Assembly (NCBI GenBank): GCA_013139345.1
Contig: WTAY01000129.1
Coordinates: 1 to 8,513 of the forward strand
Reading direction: 5' to 3'
DNA length: 8,513 nt
Source: Methylophaga sp.
GTDB lineage: Bacteria > Pseudomonadota > Gammaproteobacteria > Nitrosococcales > Methylophagaceae
Below are positions 5,428 through 8,513 of this stretch, in pieces. The notes under the pieces were generated by a model. That model was given only the letters and a program-made list of their open reading frames with translations, did not search any database and was not told the DNA's origin. A program made the position numbers and the translations under genes. Every line of letters starts with the position of its first letter. Position 1 is the first letter of the stretch.

Positions 5428-8400
5428 CTCGTCTTATAAATACAGTTTCAGCAAAGGTGTCTTTTTCATCTTTGTACTCTATGTTCTTACACAAATAACG
5501 GCCTACGCTGCCTCAATTAATGTTACACAAGCACCAGAAGGTGATCTTATTGTATCTCCTCCATTCACATGGTCTACAAGCTATATTAATGATGGCGAGA
5601 CCAATTTAGGTAATGGCTATAACTGGTTAAGTAAACAACAAGATATGTCCAATACTTTTGAGTTTGTTTATGACGGTAATTTAGATGGCTCTACTGGTGA
5701 AGAGGGTGATAGTAATGATATTTATCATCTTGATTCCATTTCACTTTATGTTCCAAATAGTGACCGAGCACTAAAAGAGTTTACCTTGTTTAGTCAAAGT
5801 AATAATGGCCCTTGGAAACAACTATTTTCATCTCAAGCGCTTCCTACTCCCTATAACTTTGCTAGAACGTCTGCAGGAGGAATTCGTACAGTGAATCCTC
5901 CCTCTAGCTCGTGGTCTCCAGATTATATAAATGATGGTAATACCAGTTTACGCGATGGCTATAACTGGTTAAGTAAACAACAAGATATGTCGAATACCTT
6001 TGAGTTTACCTTCGATCCAGATTTAGATGGTTCGGCAGGGGAAACTAATGAGCAATTTACCTTAGATTCTATTTCAGTCTATGTTCCTAGTAGTGACAGG
6101 GCGTTAAGAGAGTTTACCTTATTTAGTCAAAGTAATAATGGCCCTTGGCAGCAACTATTTTCGTCTCAAGCTCTTCCTTCCTCCTATAATTTTGCTAAAA
6201 CATCGGCAGGTGGAGTCCGTGCAGTGAATCCTCCCTCTAGCTCGTGGTCTCCAGATTATATAAATGATGGTAATACCAGTTTACGCGATGGCTATAACTG
6301 GTTAAGTAAACAACGAGATATGTCTAACATCTTTGAGTTTACCTTCGACCCTGATTTAGATGGCTCGACAGGAGAAGCGAATGAGCAATTTACCTTAGAT
6401 TCTATTTCAGTCTATGTTCCCAATAGTGACAGAGCATTAAAAGATTTCGAAATCACGGTTCAAACTACATCTGGCTGGCAGCCTGCTATTGCTTTACAAG
6501 CTGCCAAACAACTTGGCGATCAAACATTCTCCATTGGCCCTATTAATAATGTTTTACGAGTTAGGCTAACAACTAGCTCAAACTATGGCGATGTCTATCA
6601 ACAAATAAATGAATTTGAAATTAATGGTGTCTGGTCGGGAGATAACCCTATCTTTGTTACCAGCCAACTCACTGGAGAACAGCGCTTTGATTTATCCTCA
6701 AACCCAACAAATAATGATGGGCGAAGAGAGAGCATTACAAGACTTAAGCTTGAAACCAGCTCTAACCATGGCGGCAGCTATCAACAAATAAATGAATTTG
6801 AAATCAATGGTATTTGGTCAGGAGATAACCCTATCTTTGTTGCCAGTCAACTCACTGGGGAGCAACGCTTTGATTTATCCTCAAATCCAACCAATAATGA
6901 TGGGCGAAGAGAAAGCATTACAAGACTAAAGCTTGAAACCAGCTCTAACCACGGTGGAAGCTACCAGCAAATAAATGAATTCCAAGCATTTGGCTCTTTT
7001 GGAGGTATCGTTCCTATAGCATCTTGGCATATGGATGAAGACAGTTGGAATAGCATTACAGACGAAGTAATTGATGCAACAGATAATAATTATCATGGTA
7101 CAGCTATAAATGGTACAACTACAGAGATGTTAGACTCTGCTATCACGGGCAACCCAGGTAGTTGTGGCTATGCCCAGTTTGATGGTTCTAATGATTATAT
7201 CGACTTACCAGACCTACCCAATCTCACGAGTAGCTTCACCCTAACAGCTTGGGTAAAATCAACATCAAGTAAACGAGGTCGTATTTTCGCCGATGATGAT
7301 AATAATCAAGGTGGATATGCACTTAGTTTAAATGAGCCTCGCTCAGGACGATTACGTTTTTATTCTCGCTCAATAAACCCAGTATCATTAGATACTCGTT
7401 CTGTTGTTTTACCCCCCAATAAGCATTGGTATTTTGTTACGACTGTTCACGATGCAAACACGAAACAACGGTTTATCTATGTCAATGGAACGCTAGAGGC
7501 CAGTGGCACTTATACTGGCACATGGGGAACAGATACTGGCCATGCTAGCATCGGTAGTGAAACGAATGCATCAAAAGAAGGTGTTGGCTTTGCTGCCTTT
7601 GAAGGTAATATAGATGAAGTACAAGTATTTGAGAGTGCACTCACACAAAGTCAAATACAAGTCATTATGGCTGAAACGCATCCGTGTGAAGTCATCACTG
7701 ATGCTTCTAATTTCAATTGTGTCGCTACCAATACTAACGCCATTACAGGAAGGCTTTATACTCAAATTGAAAATCACCCTTTTACACTTGATGTTGCTGC
7801 CTTGCAAGATTCAACCACACTTGCAGCTGGATTTTCTAATACCGTAACCGTTGAACTTGTAAATGCCTCTTCAGCAAGTGATTGTGCTTCATATCAAGCA
7901 CTTGATCCAGCACTTGAACAGTCACTTTCATTCACCTCGATTACCGGCATACAAACAACAGCAAGCATCTCGTCAGAAAAAGCGTATCGAAACCTAAAGT
8001 GCCGCGTGACAGATACCACATCAAGCTCTTTGGTCGTAGGCTGTTCTGCTGATTCTTTTGCAATACGTCCACAAGGTTTCACCCTATCTTCCCCCCTAAA
8101 TAGCACCAGTCACACGGGGTCACAGACTAAAAAGGCTGGCATAACCTTTGATATAACAGCAAAAACAGACACCTTAAATTATGATGGTAGCCCAGTTTTT
8201 AATAGCGCTAAAATAACCGCACATAACAATGCAGTTCAAACAGGAACACTGTCAGGTGACTTCCCAGCCGCTGATTTCACGACAGGTAATGCAACGGGTT
8301 CAAACTTCACCTATAACGAAGTAGGCATCATTAATCTTGATTCGTATGCTGTGATTGATAATGACTTTACCGCGATTGATAAGGCAGCAGGTGACTGTGT

Positions 8401-8513
8401 GAGTGGCGGTTCGAACACAGCAGATGCATCAGGAAAGTTCGGTTGTACTATTGGCAATGAAGCTTCATTAACTATTGGCCGATTTATACCTGACCATTTT
8501 GAAGTGAGTACCG
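5417..8513 (+). CDS. mshQ: MshQ-like secreted repeat/LamG protein (3' end outside the window)
   Basis: The frame is open without a stop from the ATG at 5417 (or the adjacent ATG at 5420) to the window end, 1032 codons. Residues 1-31 form a signal peptide with a hydrophobic core FFIFVLYVL and an AYA^A cleavage site. Residues about 46-344 are three tandem copies of a WSPDYINDG...DSISVYVP unit that resembles the first half of an F5/8C (discoidin)-like domain, each with a DxDxDG or DxNxDG loop. Residues about 359-528 hold three copies of a module ending YQQINEF, resembling the second half. Residues about 535-757 are a LamG/concanavalin-like domain (ASWHMDE, YAQFDGSNDYIDLP, FTLTAWVKS, HWYFVTTV, YVNGTLEASG, GNIDEVQVF). 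The remainder, with PDHFEV at 1025-1030, is the start of the conserved MshQ C-terminal region (DUF6701 as I recall it). Position after mshP and this domain order make MshQ very likely. A role as pilus-associated adhesin is inferred. Start overlap with mshP suggests coupled translation. Confidence 0.9.
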   Translation, partial: MMSNSSYKYSFSKGVFFIFVLYVLTQITAYAASINVTQAPEGDLIVSPPFTWSTSYINDGETNLGNGYNWLSKQQDMSNTFEFVYDGNLDGSTGEEGDSNDIYHLDSISLYVPNSDRALKEFTLFSQSNNGPWKQLFSSQALPTPYNFARTSAGGIRTVNPPSSSWSPDYINDGNTSLRDGYNWLSKQQDMSNTFEFTFDPDLDGSAGETNEQFTLDSISVYVPSSDRALREFTLFSQSNNGPWQQLFSSQALPSSYNFAKTSAGGVRAVNPPSSSWSPDYINDGNTSLRDGYNWLSKQRDMSNIFEFTFDPDLDGSTGEANEQFTLDSISVYVPNSDRALKDFEITVQTTSGWQPAIALQAAKQLGDQTFSIGPINNVLRVRLTTSSNYGDVYQQINEFEINGVWSGDNPIFVTSQLTGEQRFDLSSNPTNNDGRRESITRLKLETSSNHGGSYQQINEFEINGIWSGDNPIFVASQLTGEQRFDLSSNPTNNDGRRESITRLKLETSSNHGGSYQQINEFQAFGSFGGIVPIASWHMDEDSWNSITDEVIDATDNNYHGTAINGTTTEMLDSAITGNPGSCGYAQFDGSNDYIDLPDLPNLTSSFTLTAWVKSTSSKRGRIFADDDNNQGGYALSLNEPRSGRLRFYSRSINPVSLDTRSVVLPPNKHWYFVTTVHDANTKQRFIYVNGTLEASGTYTGTWGTDTGHASIGSETNASKEGVGFAAFEGNIDEVQVFESALTQSQIQVIMAETHPCEVITDASNFNCVATNTNAITGRLYTQIENHPFTLDVAALQDSTTLAAGFSNTVTVELVNASSASDCASYQALDPALEQSLSFTSITGIQTTASISSEKAYRNLKCRVTDTTSSSLVVGCSADSFAIRPQGFTLSSPLNSTSHTGSQTKKAGITFDITAKTDTLNYDGSPVFNSAKITAHNNAVQTGTLSGDFPAADFTTGNATGSNFTYNEVGIINLDSYAVIDNDFTAIDKAAGDCVSGGSNTADASGKFGCTIGNEASLTIGRFIPDHFEVST
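5552..5893 (+). repeat. MshQ N-half repeat, copy 1 (114 codons)
   Basis: This is the most diverged of three tandem copies. It aligns with copy 2 through YINDG, GYNWLSKQQDMSNTFEF, DSIS.YVP and EFTLFSQSNNGPW. It has a three-residue insertion in the acidic loop, which accounts for 114 rather than 111 codons. The loop reads DGNLDG (5672-5689). Confidence 0.9.
5894..6226 (+). repeat. MshQ N-half repeat, copy 2 (111 codons)
   Basis: This copy starts NPPSSSWSPDYINDG. Its first 88 bases are identical to copy 3, within a 93-base exact match (5889-5981 with 6222-6314). The acidic loop is DPDLDG (6014-6031). Its 3' part (EFTLFSQSNNGPW...FAKTSAGG) matches copy 1, so copy 2 looks like a bridge between copies 1 and 3. 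Confidence 0.92.
6227..6450 (+). repeat. MshQ N-half repeat, copy 3 (continues into the C-half module)
   Basis: This copy is nearly identical to copy 2 as far as YVP.SDRAL. It then changes to KDFEITVQTTSGW and runs on into the strands that complete an F5/8C-like domain. The acidic loop is DPDLDG (6347-6364). It is the only one of the three copies directly joined to a C-half. Confidence 0.88.
6491..6634 (+). repeat. MshQ C-half module, copy 1 (48 codons)
   Basis: This encodes a strand pair ending LRVRLTTSSNYGDVYQQINE and then FEINGVW. It is shorter and more diverged than the next two copies but aligns with them from QL.(E/D)Q.F onward. The pattern resembles the C-terminal strands of F5/8C-like domains. 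Confidence 0.8.
6596..6985 (+). repeat. Tandem 183-base direct repeat (MshQ C-half copies 2 and 3)
   Basis: The two full units (6596-6778 and 6779-6961) follow with an exact 183-base, 61-codon period. By direct comparison they differ at 16 bases (about 91% identity). A third partial unit starts at 6962 and runs to about 6985. Read in protein phase, the copies are 6635-6817 and 6818-7000, each SGDNPIFV.SQLTGEQRFD... ending YQQINEF. Only two of 61 residues differ between the full units, Val/Ile and Thr/Ala. Confidence 0.95.

Noticed and set aside
5877..5893. GGAGGAATTC followed by an in-frame GTG inside mshQ as an internal translation start
   Set aside because: The spacing is acceptable, but the product would lack a signal peptide and begin between repeats. 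The GGAGGA encodes Gly-Gly in a segment conserved as AGG in the copies. The match to the mshC ribosome-binding site is likely chance.
6609..6791. Short plus-strand open frame of 60 codons within the mshQ repeats
   Set aside because: It is out of frame with mshQ and created by the repeat sequence. The mshQ frame is open throughout.
7571..8106. Minus-strand and alternative-frame open frames in the mshQ 3' region
   Set aside because: All overlap the continuous mshQ frame, which shows conserved LamG and MshQ motifs. They are shadows.

Overview
The window lies inside the structural end of a mannose-sensitive haemagglutinin (MSHA) type IV pilus locus. All recognisable genes are on the + strand, in the order mshE (5'-truncated by the window edge) - mshG - mshA - mshC - mshD - mshO - mshP - mshQ (3'-truncated by the window edge). 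The AT-rich composition and this gene set point to a marine gammaproteobacterium of the Vibrionales/Alteromonadales type. The genus cannot be fixed from the sequence alone.

Bases 1-2710 encode the assembly machinery: MshE, the GspE/PilB-type extension ATPase, and MshG, the GspF/PilC-type inner-membrane platform protein. After a 70-base gap holding a candidate promoter comes the pilin block (2781-5427). MshA is the major pilin, and MshC, MshD, MshO and MshP are minor pilins or pilin-like proteins. From mshC to mshQ the genes touch or overlap by 1-11 bases, which suggests translational coupling. The only substantial gaps in the window flank mshA. The second gap contains a terminator-like hairpin that also covers the ribosome-binding site and start codon of mshC, a plausible device for making far more MshA than minor pilins. 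No gene corresponding to mshF or mshB is present between mshG and mshA, where both sit in the Vibrio cholerae locus.

Bases 5417-8513 are one continuous open frame, a secreted MshQ-like protein that is still open at the window end (1032 codons seen). It has a signal peptide, an N-terminal region of about 480 residues built from internal repeats, a LamG/concanavalin-like domain, and the start of the conserved MshQ C-terminal region (PDHFEV motif). The repeat region is the most unusual part. It looks like three tandem copies of the first half of an F5/8C (discoidin)-like beta-sandwich, followed by three tandem copies of the second half. Each first half carries a DxDxDG or DxNxDG loop, and some copies are nearly identical at DNA level.

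There is no stretch over 300 bases without a gene. I saw no tRNA, rRNA, CRISPR array or insertion sequence.
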